A DNA stretch of 64,000 bases, taken from Xiphophorus maculatus. Its lineage: Eukaryota; Chordata; Actinopteri; Cyprinodontiformes; Poeciliidae. This document shows, piece by piece, positions 23,770-36,154 of this stretch. How positions within the stretch are numbered: position 1 is the first letter of the stretch; every line of letters starts with the position of its first letter. The stretch is taken from positions 4,409,466 through 4,473,465 of the forward strand of contig NC_036459.1 of assembly GCF_002775205.1 (NCBI RefSeq), written 5' to 3'. Both the position numbers and the translations under genes were made by a program. Below the pieces are notes generated by a model. It saw only the letters and a program-made list of their open reading frames with translations. It was not told the origin of the DNA and made no database searches.

Positions 23770-26700
23770 CATCACTACTTTGAATTTCAGGTTAGCTGTT
23801 CCTTCATTACACAGCTGGAAATCCTCCTTTTGTCGTTCTCATGCCAGACAGCAAACCTTGTCTGAGGCTTCCTCATTAGGCTGTCGCCTCAGATTCGGCC
23901 CGTTGTGTCTCCTGCCCTGGCTCAGTTTTGTGTTCATTAATGATCGTGTCATTTGTTCCTCCGCGCATGCGGCCGAGACACTCGCACACAGACACACGCA
24001 CACATGCACGGATGGGCCCCTGCGTGCTGTAGCTGTAAATAGACTGTTGATTTAGTGAAGGGCTGAGAGGAGGAGCAGCTGAAGGATTCACATTTGATTG
24101 CAGTGGGTGGGCTCTCATCTCTCAGCAGTGAAGACAAAGAACTTGGCCTGTTCATTTCTGTGCTGCTTCAGCTCGCTCTCTGGGAGGTAGTCTTCAATAT
24201 ATTTGGGCTTTCATCTAATGGAAGGCAAATCTGCATTGCAAAAGGAGATTTTTTTATTTATTTTTTTGGTGTTGAGGTATTGTTTCAAGTTATTTCAAGG
24301 CGTCGTAGAGTTTCAGGTGCATTATTCTGCTTTTTACATTTGTATTTTTACTGCTAAAGAATTCCCCTCGTCTTATTTTTAAGTCAGTAGTTAATTTCTT
24401 GTGTAAAAAAAAAAAAGTCTCCATAGGTCTGTATTATTGACCTTTTTCAAAGCAAAACGAAGTAAAGTTATTCCCAGTTCATGTATTTCCCATCCAACCT
24501 TTAAAGTGAGTGCACCACTTCATCTGCCAGACATTTACATGTGGATCTGAGTGAGTCAGGCCTTTGGGGCCATATGTCCATTGATATGTAAAACCTGCTG
24601 CAAGGATTTCTTCTGCGCAGCCCACACATGCTGGCCTCACCATCAGTATTCAGACGCTGAAAGTGTCAGAAGGAGCTGAAAGCTTTGAGAGCAAGTCGGT
24701 TTAAGCTGCAGTTTTGTTCTGAAATGCCAAACTTCTCATTTGAACATTAGTAAAATGCAGTCGGTTTGAGTGGAAGCTTTTGTTATTAATTTGTGGCAAA
24801 CTCTGGAGGCTCTTTAGTGTAGTTTCTGCAGGTCTGGTGTAATAGAGGATGCTACGTATGTATGTGTGGAAGGAGGAATTCTTGCTGCCATGTTCACTCA
24901 ATCAGGCACATTTGTTATGGATTTTAGTGTTTCTATAATTTCAGTGCAAACAAACTGCATCAATGTACAGATTTTATAAATTGGCTCTGAGTTAATATTC
25001 TTATGAATAGGCTGGCAATAAGGATCTATGATTCTTAGTAAAATGTAAATCATTATTTTATAAAGTTCTGTTTGTGCTAACAGTTTTTTGGGATGGGGAC
25101 ATTTTACTTGCTACAAAAAATTCAAATATAAGGTGAGAAAGTTAAATATATTTTGTCACTCATTTCAGAAAGTAAAACTCGTACAGAGAATCGTATTAGG
25201 GAATCGTGCTGCTAATGAGCTAATCAACACAAAACAGCTGCAAAGGTTTCCTGAGCCTTTAAACAAGACCTCAGTCTGGGTCGGTAGGCTGCACAATAAT
25301 GGGTAAGACTGAAGGACAGATGACCAAAGGACGGTCATTGATATCTTCCACAAGAAGCGAAAGCCTCAAAAGCTGGTTGTTCAGAGGGCTGTATCCAAGT
25401 AGAGTCATAGAAAATTGAGCGGAAGGAAAACTTTGCATTCTTTGTCAAGCCACCTCTGAACCGCAGATACCAGAAGTCTCTTTTCAGATGAAAGTTAAGT
25501 TTGCATTTTATTTGGAAATGAAGACTCCAGAGTCTGGAGGAAGAGAATCCATGTTGCTTGTAACATTTCTAGTCATTGATGATGACTGTAGGACGCTGAG
25601 GTTCAGTCAACACAGCCATCTATCAGGATGTCTTAGACCTCTTAATGTTTCTTCCTGCTGACAAGTAGATTCTGGTTTCATTTTCCAGCAGGACTATGCA
25701 CCTGTCCACACTGATAAAGGTACCAAAAGCTGCTTCAGTGACCGTAGTGTTACTGTGCTTGATCGGCCTGCAAAGTCACCTGGCCTGAACCCCAAAGAGA
25801 ATCTATGTGGCATTGTTAAGGGAAAGATGAGACGCATAAGACCCATCAAGGCAGATGACCTGAAAGCTGCTATCAAAGCAACCTGAGCTTCCATTACACC
25901 TCAGCAGAGCAACAGGCTGACTGAGGGCATAGAAATGAACATACTTCTCAGAAACTTGACATTTGTGTCTGAAAGTATTGTATTTTTTCTTTATCTCTTC
26001 TAATGTTCAAATTTTTTGAAAGACACAATTTCAGATTTTCATTATCTATAAACTACATTGATCAAAATTACAATAAATAAAGGCTTTAAATACGATACTG
26101 TGTAACGAATCCAGATATAAGAATTTCACTTTCTGAAATGAGAGACACACTTTTTGTTTTTGATGAATTTCACATTTTTGTACTTGTTGCCTCACAGCAC
26201 TGCCAACTTTCAACAGCAGTTCAGCAACCCTTGTGATGAGAATTTATCAAAGTATTGGGCTTTACGACTGAATCATTTATTTCTGGGTTGATTAATGAAT
26301 AAGTGCAGGATTGTTTCGTATAATAAATGAATGTTTCTGCTGGAGCATCTTGTGATTTCTGAAATTGTTACAGCAAACAGAGCGCAAACTATTAGAGCGC
26401 TACATGCTTAAAGCGCAAACTATAAGCACGTGAACTGCAATATATTAAAGCTAAAATCACATGTAGTAACATGTAGGTACTGATAACTGAGTTTGTATTT
26501 TAATTCTTTAATCATAATACCCACCCAACAGGCACACAAAGCAGTAAGTGGTTATAAAGAAAAACATTTTTTTTCTTTTTTCAAAGCTATAATTTCATAA
26601 CTTGGGATTTTTTTTCCTCAACTAGAAAAATTTACAAATTAATTTCTTTAGTTTTCTAATTTTTTTTTTCCCCCGGTGTGAGTTTCTGCTTCTAACAATC

Positions 26701-29700
26701 ACTCATAATAAAATGTTTTGCACATTTTTCACCGGAGGACCAATATTTGTGGCACTATAAATAAGTACTTAACTTTATGCGCTTAGAGTATTTAAGACCC
26801 CAAGATGCATTAAAAAGTTACAGAGGAATTTCAGTAGTTGCTGATTCAATAGAATTTGGCACTTTTACGGTATTTCTTTTCGACATTAATAGTAAGATTT
26901 GTTAAATAACACTGTTTCTCATGGACTAATGTGATGGATTAAACTGGTTTGTGGCTAATGTTAATATCAGTGATATGAGGTGAAAATGGAGTCATGGGTC
27001 ACTGAAGTTTGTTGTTGATAATTGCAAGGGGGGTGAAACTGTGTGTTGGGGTTTGATCTGGTTTAATCTCGTTCCCACGGCAACGGCCTGGCCCGTCGCC
27101 CTGCCTGCCGCTGCAGGACGGCTGCCGTGCTCGCTCGAGCTCGACCTCGGTTTTTCGGGCGGCGTGCTCAGCGTGTGCTGTCGCACAGTAATCTACTTTG
27201 CTCGGTGACATACAAAGTTGAATGCACAAACAGCCATATTTGAATACAGGATTGGACTTTAAACGGAGCCGCGTGCATGCAAAGCGATTGCAAACCAATA
27301 ATCTCCAAATTAAATATGCAAAATGAAACTTTCGTAGGCTCTCGTTTCTGTAACGCCACTGAAAGTACAGTTTATTTATTACAGACGTTAATGGTTGTTT
27401 GTTTTCAGATGTATATTCTAGTGTTTCTGTTCTTGTTAGGCATTTTAGAATTGATAGATTGGAACGTTTTAAGGACTTTTTTTTTTACTCTGTGTAGTTC
27501 TAGTTTTTGTGGAGGAAGCCTACCTGTCGCTCACACCCCAGTGACAGCAGCTGTGTTTCCTGCCTTTCATCTTCAAGGTTTTTTTTTTTTTCATTGTAGT
27601 CTTGCTTCAAGTTGAGTTTGAGGCAGGGAAAGTGAAACAGAGGTCTCTGGTGCAGAGTTCCTCATCTCTACTGTAAAACTTGCTCTCTGTTTCTCTCTTT
27701 CTGTTGAAGCTATCTTGTTTCTTCTTCCTTTTAAAAAGTTTCACTAACACTCCTTTCTGCAGCCTTTTTAGTCATATGCCATGAAACGTGCTTCTAACTT
27801 TTCTGCTTGTAACTTTTCTTTTACGTTGCTTTGGCTAGATCTGGATTGAGTATAAATAATTTGAGATTTTTAGTCATTTCTTTGTGTAGATCATTTGTGA
27901 AGTTGGAAAATGGTGCTGCTTCTGAGGCAGAATCAACAATATATTGTCTTTTAAATCATCTCATGTAGTTTAAAACAGTCTAGAATTAGATTTTTTTTTT
28001 TCCATCTTCAGAGTTGGGGTAAGTTCAGAAAAATTTTTTAGTTTCAAGATTTTTCTCCTAATTCCATGATCTGAAAGATAATTACATATGTTTCGACAAA
28101 ATATCCATATTTTGCTGCTATTTTTTATTATTACTATTTAATTTGCACTACTCTACTTTTTAATTTGACTCACAGCTTTTGTTGCTGTTAAACTTATTGA
28201 TGGTTTTGGTTTTTAAATTAGCAATAGAACCAATATATCAATGTGCACACACACACACACACAATATAAGAAATTAGTCCCCCTTACACAAGAGTTTTGA
28301 ACTGGACCTGGTTTAGATGCCAGGTCCAATGTATAAACACTGCAGATAACAAACCGCGCTCGACATATTCTGTATTTATAGTGAGCTCGTACACAAATGA
28401 TTTAATTAGGACAAGTATTATAGATTCTACAATAAACTAGATCTAAGTTGGTCTACAAAGTAAAAACGCCTTTTATTATAGAATTGATTCACCAACTTCA
28501 GGATTGTGTTCTCTGATGATTTGTGAAACATGAAGACCCAAACTGGAAAAATGTCTTATGATCTGATTCACTGAATGAATCTAGAATGAATTAGAAATCT
28601 GCAGAAACTCTGCAGACTGTTTGTTGCCAGTGCTTCATTTTATTTTTCAACTTTGATATCTTTTTCTCTCTTTAATGTATGAAGATTACAACACAAAAAA
28701 ATTAACTTTCTAAAACTGCTTTTTTGAAAGCCTCATCTCCTCCTGTAAAAATGGAACAAAACAAGGAAACATAGCTGTGTTTTCCTGCCTCCTGCTGCTC
28801 GTACACAAAGCAGAGAAAGGGTTGTGAAACTTTTAAACACTTTCCTGCTGCAAGTTCAACAAACACCGTCTCTAAGGAGGAGATGTTCGAGTGCATATGA
28901 CACCACATTGTTTGACAGCAAGCTGTTTATAATTCATCGTCATGTTTATTTTCCCTACTTGGAAAGAGGTTGAGCGGGATGTGATATTTTGATTCCGGGG
29001 TCAAACGGGGATAGTGGCCTGGAAGGGCCAGAAGAACAACAAACATGTCTGCACCGCAGCTGAAAATGCCATTTACCGGATATATTTACACCTCAGGCTG
29101 ACGATGTGCTCCGCAAGCAAACCAAAAGTACATTAGGAAACACAATTGGGTTTTATCTATTCATAATTCTTGTTAGAACCACAAAACTGGGCGTATTTTA
29201 TTGGATTTTGATGTGACAGACGGATAGTCATAGTGAAGTGGGGAGAAGGTGATTCATGGTTTTGAAATCCACTCTGAAAAAAACCTGACAGGCCTTTGTG
29301 TTCAGCCTCTTTCACTCCGACACCCCTGAATAAAATTAAGTGCAACTAACTGGCTCCAATCCAACTATATATATTTAAATCTTGAGTTGGTAAGCTTACA
29401 TCCAAAACGCTTCAAACTACTTTATATTCTGGTTTCCATGTGTGAAATAGTCTGGATATGTCTGTGTTTTGTTCATTCATTCTGCTGGTTTGACTGACCC
29501 CTGTGTGTTAGATTATGTGTGTGTATATAAAAAGATATTGACCTGGTACTGTCCTCAGATTATGATGTGTACTAATCCAAGTTGGGGGATGGACAGGTGT
29601 TATGCTAAGATGGAAAACCACGAAAGAGCTTTAATAAAACGTCATAAAATTCAGTTTGTGCAAAGTTGTTGTTATTATTTTCATCTTCAAGCTATTCTTC

Positions 29701-32700
29701 AAGCATTTATGTCTTCGGAGAAACTCCTTTAGCATGCATTCAAACCCAGTTTTTGGTAATACGCCACGCAGCGTATGTCCATCCCCACCTTCTGAATCCG
29801 CTCTACCAGCAGCTGTAGAATCAAGAGGCTTCGGTTTTTCCTTTGACCGATTTCTGTCACATTCCTTTCTGGAGCGTAATGCAGTCGTCTTCATCAGTGA
29901 GGCGTTGTTATTTAGTCTCTATGAGAAGTGATCGCCTCGAGCCTCCCCGTCTGAAATTAAGAGCCAATGACTCAGAGCGCTAGCTCACGTGACGACTCTG
30001 ATCAGATAAAATTCATCACTGTTCGGGTTCAGACTTGCTCGCCACGCCGTCATATTAATTTGCAGTGCTTTGTTGTTGGTGGGATGATGTATAGGAGATG
30101 GAATGTACCCAGTCCAGCTATATTCACTGTCAAAGGGAAGGATGTTCTTAAGAAAGCATGGGCAGGTAGCTGTTTCTCATGATATGACGAGCTCGAGTCA
30201 AAAATACTACGTTGTCATGGTAATAGCTGGAAATTTTTCACAGGAGTGTTAGAAAACAATTTCACAACAGCAGCAATTACTCCTGCTGTTGTTGAGGTAA
30301 TGCAACATGTCTTTCATAGTCATTCCAGCTGACATTTATGTTGATGTCACACAGAGACATCAGCAAATGTATAAATGATCTGTTTAAGTTGTATATTTTT
30401 AGAGGTGTTTTGACCAAAATGACTTAGCCACTTGTAGCTTCCCCTCCAGCATAGTCATGATGCATGACGCTCCTTTAGTTTGAAGGAAACTATTAGTTAT
30501 TTCTGGCAGGAAATTGTTCCTAAGTGCTATTTATTGTATTTCCTTTTAGTCAGCTAAACAGAAGCTTGCAGTGACATATGGAGCAGAACAGCACTGTGAC
30601 CAGAAAATGACTTAATTTACACATCAGGAATGATATAACAGAAAATCTCAGTGGTTTTGATCCCTTAATACCAGTAGGGGAACCCAGGCCTTGTACTACT
30701 TGGGCTCTCTCTTAAAAGAAAAAACATTTTTAAAGATAAAATTCATAAATTTACTTTTTAGTATAGCCTGCAATTATTGGTTTATCTTTATTTATTTATT
30801 TTTACTTTTGGGATGCAGCCTTTTTATTTTCGCCAAACTCAGACTCTGGCTTTTGTGCGTCTCGTCTCAAACACAAGTTCTGGTGACAAAAGCAACAGTT
30901 TTTCTTTTTAAACCTTATCTGAAGTGGCGATCATTTTACCGCCTATGTTTGTGGCTTATGTGGATTTGACGTCCAAAAATAGAACGTTCTGGATTTGCTT
31001 TCAACATCAAAATATTATGGATGCAGACTGTAGCTTACCCAGGTCTGACTTAGAGACTTGGGGAGTTTTTTTGTTTTTTTTTGTATTATTTTTTTAAAAA
31101 CTGGATGACAACATATCTGGCTAACAAATTTTCTCGTATAATATAGTAAAGACCTCTTATGCTTTCATATATTCTGAAGACACAAAGCATTTATGTCAAA
31201 TTTTACACCATGAGGTCGGGTCCGACTTTGAGTCTGAAATGGTTAACCTGCAGCATTATCCGTATGGATTCTTATCCCCCACCTTGTCGCACTGTTATCT
31301 TCCAGTGTAACCGTTGCCGCCCATCCCCCCTCCGCTGTGTTGTATGTGCAGCTTTTCTCTCACTCCAGTGGTTTCACTGTTGGATAAATGCCCCTAAGTG
31401 CTTACATCCAGAACAGAGCTTGGTGAGCTGCAACACGTGAACAGTTTGCTTTTAGTTGGACTTGGGGAGGATGGTTTCTATCAGCTCCTGAAGTTTGTGC
31501 TGCTTTACACGGATGTCTCTGTGTCGGTGATTTATCAGTATTTCTTGGATTTCACTCGACTCGCATCAGAAAGAGACTCCCCGACTCAAGTTCACATCCA
31601 AGCAGAAAGCCTCCTCTTCTGTCTGACAGTGACACATTTCTTTAGTGAAGCCAGGGAATCATTCTGCTCTTAGCGGACTAAACTGGAGCTTAAAATAACC
31701 TCCAGTTCGATTTAACCCATTGATATCTGTGATGCTACTAACGGGGTACGCTCTCAATCAATCGCTGCTGCCTTTAGTGGTTGATTTGTTCACTTATTCT
31801 TTTGTTTTGCTTCTTGTGGTTCTTCTCTCTGCCCACAAGAAAAAGGGGGGAAAAATAAATGGGATTTAAAAGAGTAAAAATTTGAGCAAACCTGAGCTTC
31901 ACAGATGTTTGTTTCATGCAGCTCGAGCCTCGAGGGTTTCTTGTTGTGAATTTTGTGCTTAACTGAAGGACAACTTGGAATTTCTTCTAACAATTTTCTC
32001 CTGTGATGCATATTTTAAGAATCATTTAATGAACAAATTTAAATAATCAGAAGGGCTTTAACCTTGAATGGGGACAAATGAAATAATTGGGGGGGAAAGG
32101 AGGAGAGAGAAAAGGCCAGTGGTTTGTAGTTAATGTCCAAATAAAATCATATTGGGTTTTTTTCCTGCATATTTTTGTTGATATCAGATTATGTTTCCTA
32201 CTGGAGATTTCCTAAACTGTTTGTACACAATCTAAAATGAAAAAAGATGGGCTAAATGTGTGGAAAATAGACTTAAAGCAACTTGTTGTGTTCTTGCAGT
32301 AAAGCCATGGGAAGAGAATAGAAAAGCAAACTTCAGATGTTTTCTGTTTTTCTATACAACCAAATTTTAATGGCTTTTGATTATTTATTTTTGTGGTTTT
32401 GTTTTTGTTTGTCTGATCACAAAGCAGTTTTCCTTAACAGCCTTTCAGCATCGAGAGCAAGCATGAAGTCACCATCCTCAGTGGGCTCAATGAATTTGTA
32501 GTGAAGTTTTATGGCCCACAAGGAAGTAAGTATTCCTGCTTGATTTTTGTTTTCTTGCAATTTTTATATTTTTATTCCATTTTCAGCCACATATTCTCTC
32601 CTTAGTTTAGTCACTTTAATGTTTCTCCAACCAGTCATTTATCATCAACCAGTTTTTAAACGGGCATGACCTGAGATGAAATTCTCATCATACACTCCAA

Positions 32701-35700
32701 GGTTATCTGCTCAAGAAATCTAAATATTTTTAACATGATCTTATGTGTTTACAGCAAGTTGGCAATGACAGAGCTGTTCTTGTATACCTCTGCAGGTCTG
32801 TTGGAGATACTAAGAAGCTTGTTCAGAAGTAGGCATAGAACATCTAAATTACTGTGTCATCAGCATAGATGTAAAAAAGCAGAGTTCAGAATGCCTGTCA
32901 TTGGCTATGTATATTTCCAGAAAACAAAGGACTGAGCGTTACACCTTATGGAACCCCCTTAGTATTTTTCAAGGTCTTACTGTGCAGAATTTTATTTTTT
33001 TGTCCTTTTTGGTTGGAGTAACATACATAATATCTTAGGTTAGCTGCTTGATTAGGTGGAGTGATGTGGTTATTTTTCAGTTATTAACTACAGAACTCCA
33101 GAACACACACACACACGCACACACACCGATAATGAATGTCATCCTAAAGATCAGGGGATTCTGTTGTGTGAAAAACGGAGGTTCCGCACAGTCGGGTAGG
33201 AATGTAAAATGAATTGAAACCAGACCTCAGGCTACGGAGTGTGAAACAAAGTAGAGCCACGGCCTCATCTGCAGGAAATACTTCCTCCTTATTGTGTTCA
33301 CAACATCTGCCACACGCTGCCCCTCATGCATCGGTAAAAAGAGGAAGAGGCTCCTCTTGACTCCAAACTGTGTCAAACCAAGCGTCGCTGCTGCTGCTGG
33401 ACGCCGACGTACATGTGCGTCGTCGTCCAGCCATAACAAGTGTGTGCGCTGGCCACTTTCAGTACGTGGTTCTTGTTACACACGGCTATTCTGTGTGGGA
33501 GAGCAGCACACTCGCTAACGTCGCTCTCGTTCCTCTTTGATGTCTGCGAATAATCCTGAAATGATTCGAAGGTGAAGATTTCTCACGGGCTGAAATGCGC
33601 AACGCTGTAAAAGAGGCATAGAGATGGGAGTGAAAAGCCCGGCTGCAGCGGAGGAAATTGACGCAACTTAAGGGCTGCTGGAGTGTGTGAAGGGTGGAAC
33701 ATCAGGGAAGTAAGACAATTTTGTGTGCTTGGTGGTCTTCCTTTATCATCTCCTTTCCTCTTGTCATGCACAGCGCCGTACGAGGGAGGTGTGTGGAAAG
33801 TGCGAGTAGATCTTCCTGATAAATACCCATTCAAATCGCCATCCATAGGTAGGAGCTCTGCCGTCACGCAGCCGATGTTTAGCTTTAGCTGAGACTGTGC
33901 TGATTTCACTCTGCTCTTTCAGGATTCATGAACAAGATTTTTCATCCCAACATTGATGAAGCGTGAGTCCGTTTAAGTCAAATATTTATGTTAATGGTGT
34001 TCTGAGTGTTTGTCATGTTTTTTTACACTGTAATTATATTACATCTAGACTATTAAAGCTATTAGTTTTTACTACATTTTATTGTACGGCGTTCTATTAT
34101 AGACATACAGTTCCAATTGTAAGGCAATATGTTTTGAGCACACCACACTATCTATAGGATTGGGGTCCAAAGACAGATTGGGTTTGTTTCTGGTTGAGAT
34201 AAACTGATTTTTATTTAACATGTCTTTGCTTTTCAAAGATCTTATGATTCCAATTCACTCTTAATCCAGCCCATAAGGTGGATAACGTATTTATAGGCAA
34301 AATAGACCTACAGTATCTCACACCACACCACTGACAAACTCCTAACTTCATTCTGACGGAATAGTTGACCTGGACTATTGCACCAGAATCTGAAGAACTT
34401 GTTGAAAAGACATTTCTGGATCTAACCTTGCTTTTAGTCATATTTAAGAAGTTTAAAAACGGTTGAGGTTGATATTTTGGGAAGGCCATTCCAAAGGTTT
34501 AATGTTTGGCTACTAGATACATTCTTAATGTGTAATTGGTATCATTGTTTTGTTGGGATACCTAAGTGTGTTAAATGCTTGATTTCCTCTGGGTTTTCAG
34601 GTCAGGAACAGTGTGCTTAGATGTCATCAACCAGACATGGACAGCTCTTTATGGTGAGTGACTTCACAGACGTACATGTTTAAATTAAATTCGCCCACCC
34701 AAACCCGTGTGAATAATTCATTGTGGCACAAACCATGTGAAAAGGGGTGAATAGCTAGCCCCTTGAGCACACCAGACAACCACTGTTGGTCCTAATCTAC
34801 TTACTGGGGGAGAAAAGTAAACACTAATAAGGTAACGCTGTAACCCAGCAAGGTCAGGAAACCTTCACCTCAGACAGATGAGTCTATGTTTGCCGGCTTT
34901 AAGATGGCTTGCTCTCGTTACTCTTCCCGATTAGTTTCTCATGATGTCGCCTCTCTAGAGCTAAAGTAGCAGTTGAACTGAGAAATGGTGCTATCGTGAT
35001 GTAACCAGCTGACGCTTCAGTGTCGATTTCTGTTAATTACAACCAATGCGCTCACATGGGATGATAAGTTTTAGATTCATAGTCTCCTTTTGTTTCTTTG
35101 ACCATTTGTGCTTATGTCAATCTGATAAAGACAGTCAGATTGGAGAACGGTGTTTCAACTAGGCCAATAGTCAGAGAATTGTGAGTAGGGCTTACCTACA
35201 AAGGGGGAGGTTTTGAAAGCATTAAAATGCGCTAATTGCTTTGAAAAGACAAGGGAAGCCGCTTAATTTGACCAAACCCAACAGTGACACTGAGTGGAGA
35301 AGGGAAGAATTGCAGGTTCTCTAAAAAAAGACCAGCTATGAAAAAATTAAGTTTGAGTCAAAAATATTTGAACTCATTACTTTACGGATTTTTAAAACAG
35401 CACCTTATCAAGGTAAAAAAAGAAAAAAAGAGCGCAGAAAGCCATTGGTTACTCTGGAAGAGCTGCAGAGACCTACAGCTCAGCTGGGAGTGTGACAGGA
35501 AAAAAGTAGTCATACTGTGGAACAGCAGCAAGAAAAACATTTATGTTCACACAAAACATAATGCAGGGGGAAAAAAAACCTGTTGGAGGTTTCAAAGACT
35601 TCAGAGCGTTGGGAGGTTCACCTACCAACAGAACATCGATCCAAAACGCCCAGCCAGAGCTGCAGTGGAACGTTTTCTATTAATGGGTTAGAATTGCTCC

Positions 35701-36154
35701 ATTAGGTTTAGCTCTAGTGTCTATGAACTTCTAGTGTCTATGAACCTTTTGCAATGGTCAAATTCAGACCTTTTTTTTGTTGTTTTCATGCTTAGATCTG
35801 ACCAACATCTTTGAATCGTTCCTGCCCCAACTGCTGGCTTACCCAAACCCCATCGACCCCCTTAACGGCGACGCAGCTGCCATGTATCTTCATCGGCCAG
35901 AGGAGTACAAACAAAAAATCAAAGGTTAATCCTAAACGAGTTTAAAACAAAGAATAAAATAAAAAGCTGCTCTTTTTATTTTAATCCTATGAGCCATTGT
36001 GACTCTGTCTTTTGTCTTTTCTTCTCCAGAGTACATTCAGAAATATGCAACAGAGGAAGCCCTGAAGGAGCAGGAGGAAGGAACGGGAGACTCTTCATCT
36101 GAAAGCTCCATGTCTGATTTCTCAGAAGACGAAGCCCAGGACATGGAGTTGTAG
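16945..36154 (+). CDS. ube2h: Ubiquitin-conjugating enzyme E2 H
   Basis: Complete seven-exon gene: 16945-16997, 32449-32525, 33774-33848, 33923-33962, 34601-34653, 35796-35924 and 36030-36154 (TAG 36152-36154). The phases close exactly and give 183 residues, the same length as human UBE2H. The N terminus [18 protein letters not shown] is diagnostic. The E2 fold follows, with [20 protein letters not shown] and the catalytic cysteine in [13 protein letters not shown]. The C terminus is an acidic, serine-rich tail ([18 protein letters not shown]). The enzyme takes ubiquitin from E1 and passes it on with the CTLH (MAEA/RMND5A, GID-like) ligase; it acts in cytosol and nucleus and is strongly used in erythroid maturation. 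The first intron is 15.4 kb and U12-type; the others are GT-AG. Confidence 0.97.
18485..19260 (-). mobile_element. decayed Tc1-like DNA transposon
   Basis: Minus-strand remnant of a DNA transposon common in fish. The tell-tale stretches are TCAATTGGATTTGGTTCTGG, GACTTTGACTCACTTCAG, CAGCATGACGCTGCCGCC and TCTCACCTTAGCTGTGGATC, which correspond to transposase codons read in reverse. Stops and indels are abundant and no intact frame remains. Confidence 0.65.
20461..20532. repeat. (TA)36 microsatellite
   Basis: Seventy-two bases of uninterrupted TA dinucleotides in UBE2H intron 1. Length is probably polymorphic. Confidence 0.97.
20905..21480 (-). mobile_element. decayed Tc1-like DNA transposon
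   Basis: A second minus-strand remnant of the same broad kind as the one at 18.5 kb. The recognisable stretches are GTCAGGACTTTGACTGAGCC, GTTTGGGGTCGTTGCTTTGC, TGGAAGGTCAACC and CAGCATGACACTGCCACCAC. The minus frame reads [10 protein letters not shown], the DDE-transposase block. It is not intact. Confidence 0.65.
23704..23769. repeat. (TA)n microsatellite followed by poly-T
   Basis: About 25 uninterrupted TA units (23704-23754) run straight into a T tract. Confidence 0.95.
25157..26145 (+). mobile_element. Tc1/mariner-type DNA transposon, defective, with terminal inverted repeats
   Basis: A roughly 1-kb element bounded by inverted copies of CTCATTTCAGAAAGTxAAA (about 25159-25180 and 26124-26143). 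The plus strand carries transposase blocks [12 protein letters not shown] (about 25688) and [20 protein letters not shown] (about 25755), which are the D and (D/E) catalytic neighbourhoods of Tc1 transposases. The first canonical D-N is D-Y and the frame is interrupted by stops upstream, so it is not autonomous. It sits in UBE2H intron 1. Confidence 0.8.
29150..29350. repeat. short Tc1-like transposon end fragment
   Basis: The words ATTTTATTGGATTTTGATGTG, AGTGAAGTGGGGAGAAGGTG and CAGCCTCTTTCACTCCGACA match the subterminal part of the fish transposon family whose internal parts occur at 18.5 and 20.9 kb. Only an end fragment is seen. Confidence 0.5.
32526..33773 (+). other. ube2h: UBE2H intron 2
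   Basis: Contains a weak interspersed-repeat remnant at about 32730-32960 (GTGTCATCAGCATAGATG and a later GGAACCCCCTTA, phrases common in fish repeats). It also has a CA microsatellite at 33103-33126 and a strong hairpin at 33396-33431. No gene is seen. Confidence 0.5.
33963..34600 (+). other. ube2h: UBE2H intron 4
   Basis: AT-rich intron. The part from about 34280 to 34560 carries phrases such as GGGAAGGCCATTCCAAAGG and TATCATTGTTTTGTTGGGAT, typical of decayed minus-strand Tc1-like elements in fish. No coding content is intact. Confidence 0.5.
35090..35770 (+). mobile_element. decayed Tc1-like DNA transposon (plus strand)
   Basis: In UBE2H intron 5. Plus-strand codons still read [20 protein letters not shown], the FxxQQDNDPKHTA block of this transposase family, with the key D-N changed to I-D. 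Upstream phrases (GAAGAGCTGCAGAGACCTAC, CTCAGCTGGGAG) also fit. A 135-codon open frame (35284-35691) spans it by chance. Confidence 0.65.

Larger units (their letters stand above)
16998..32448 (+). other. ube2h: U12-type (GT-AG) intron 1 of UBE2H, 15.4 kb
   Basis: The donor is GTATCCTTT, the exact U12-type consensus. Just before the acceptor lies TTCCTTAAC (32430-32438), the exact U12 branch-site consensus, followed by AGCCTTTCAG. Joining CT to CATCGAGAGC gives VVKL-IESKHEV as in the family. Repeats inside are listed separately; the rest is AT-rich noncoding DNA with some GC-richer islands (about 22.0-22.3, 27.06-27.2 and 29.7-30.0 kb). I see no gene on either strand. Confidence 0.9.

Noticed and set aside
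35284-35691. 135-codon frame as a real gene
   Set aside because: It runs through a decayed Tc1-like transposase segment; only fragments of the transposase frame are meaningful.
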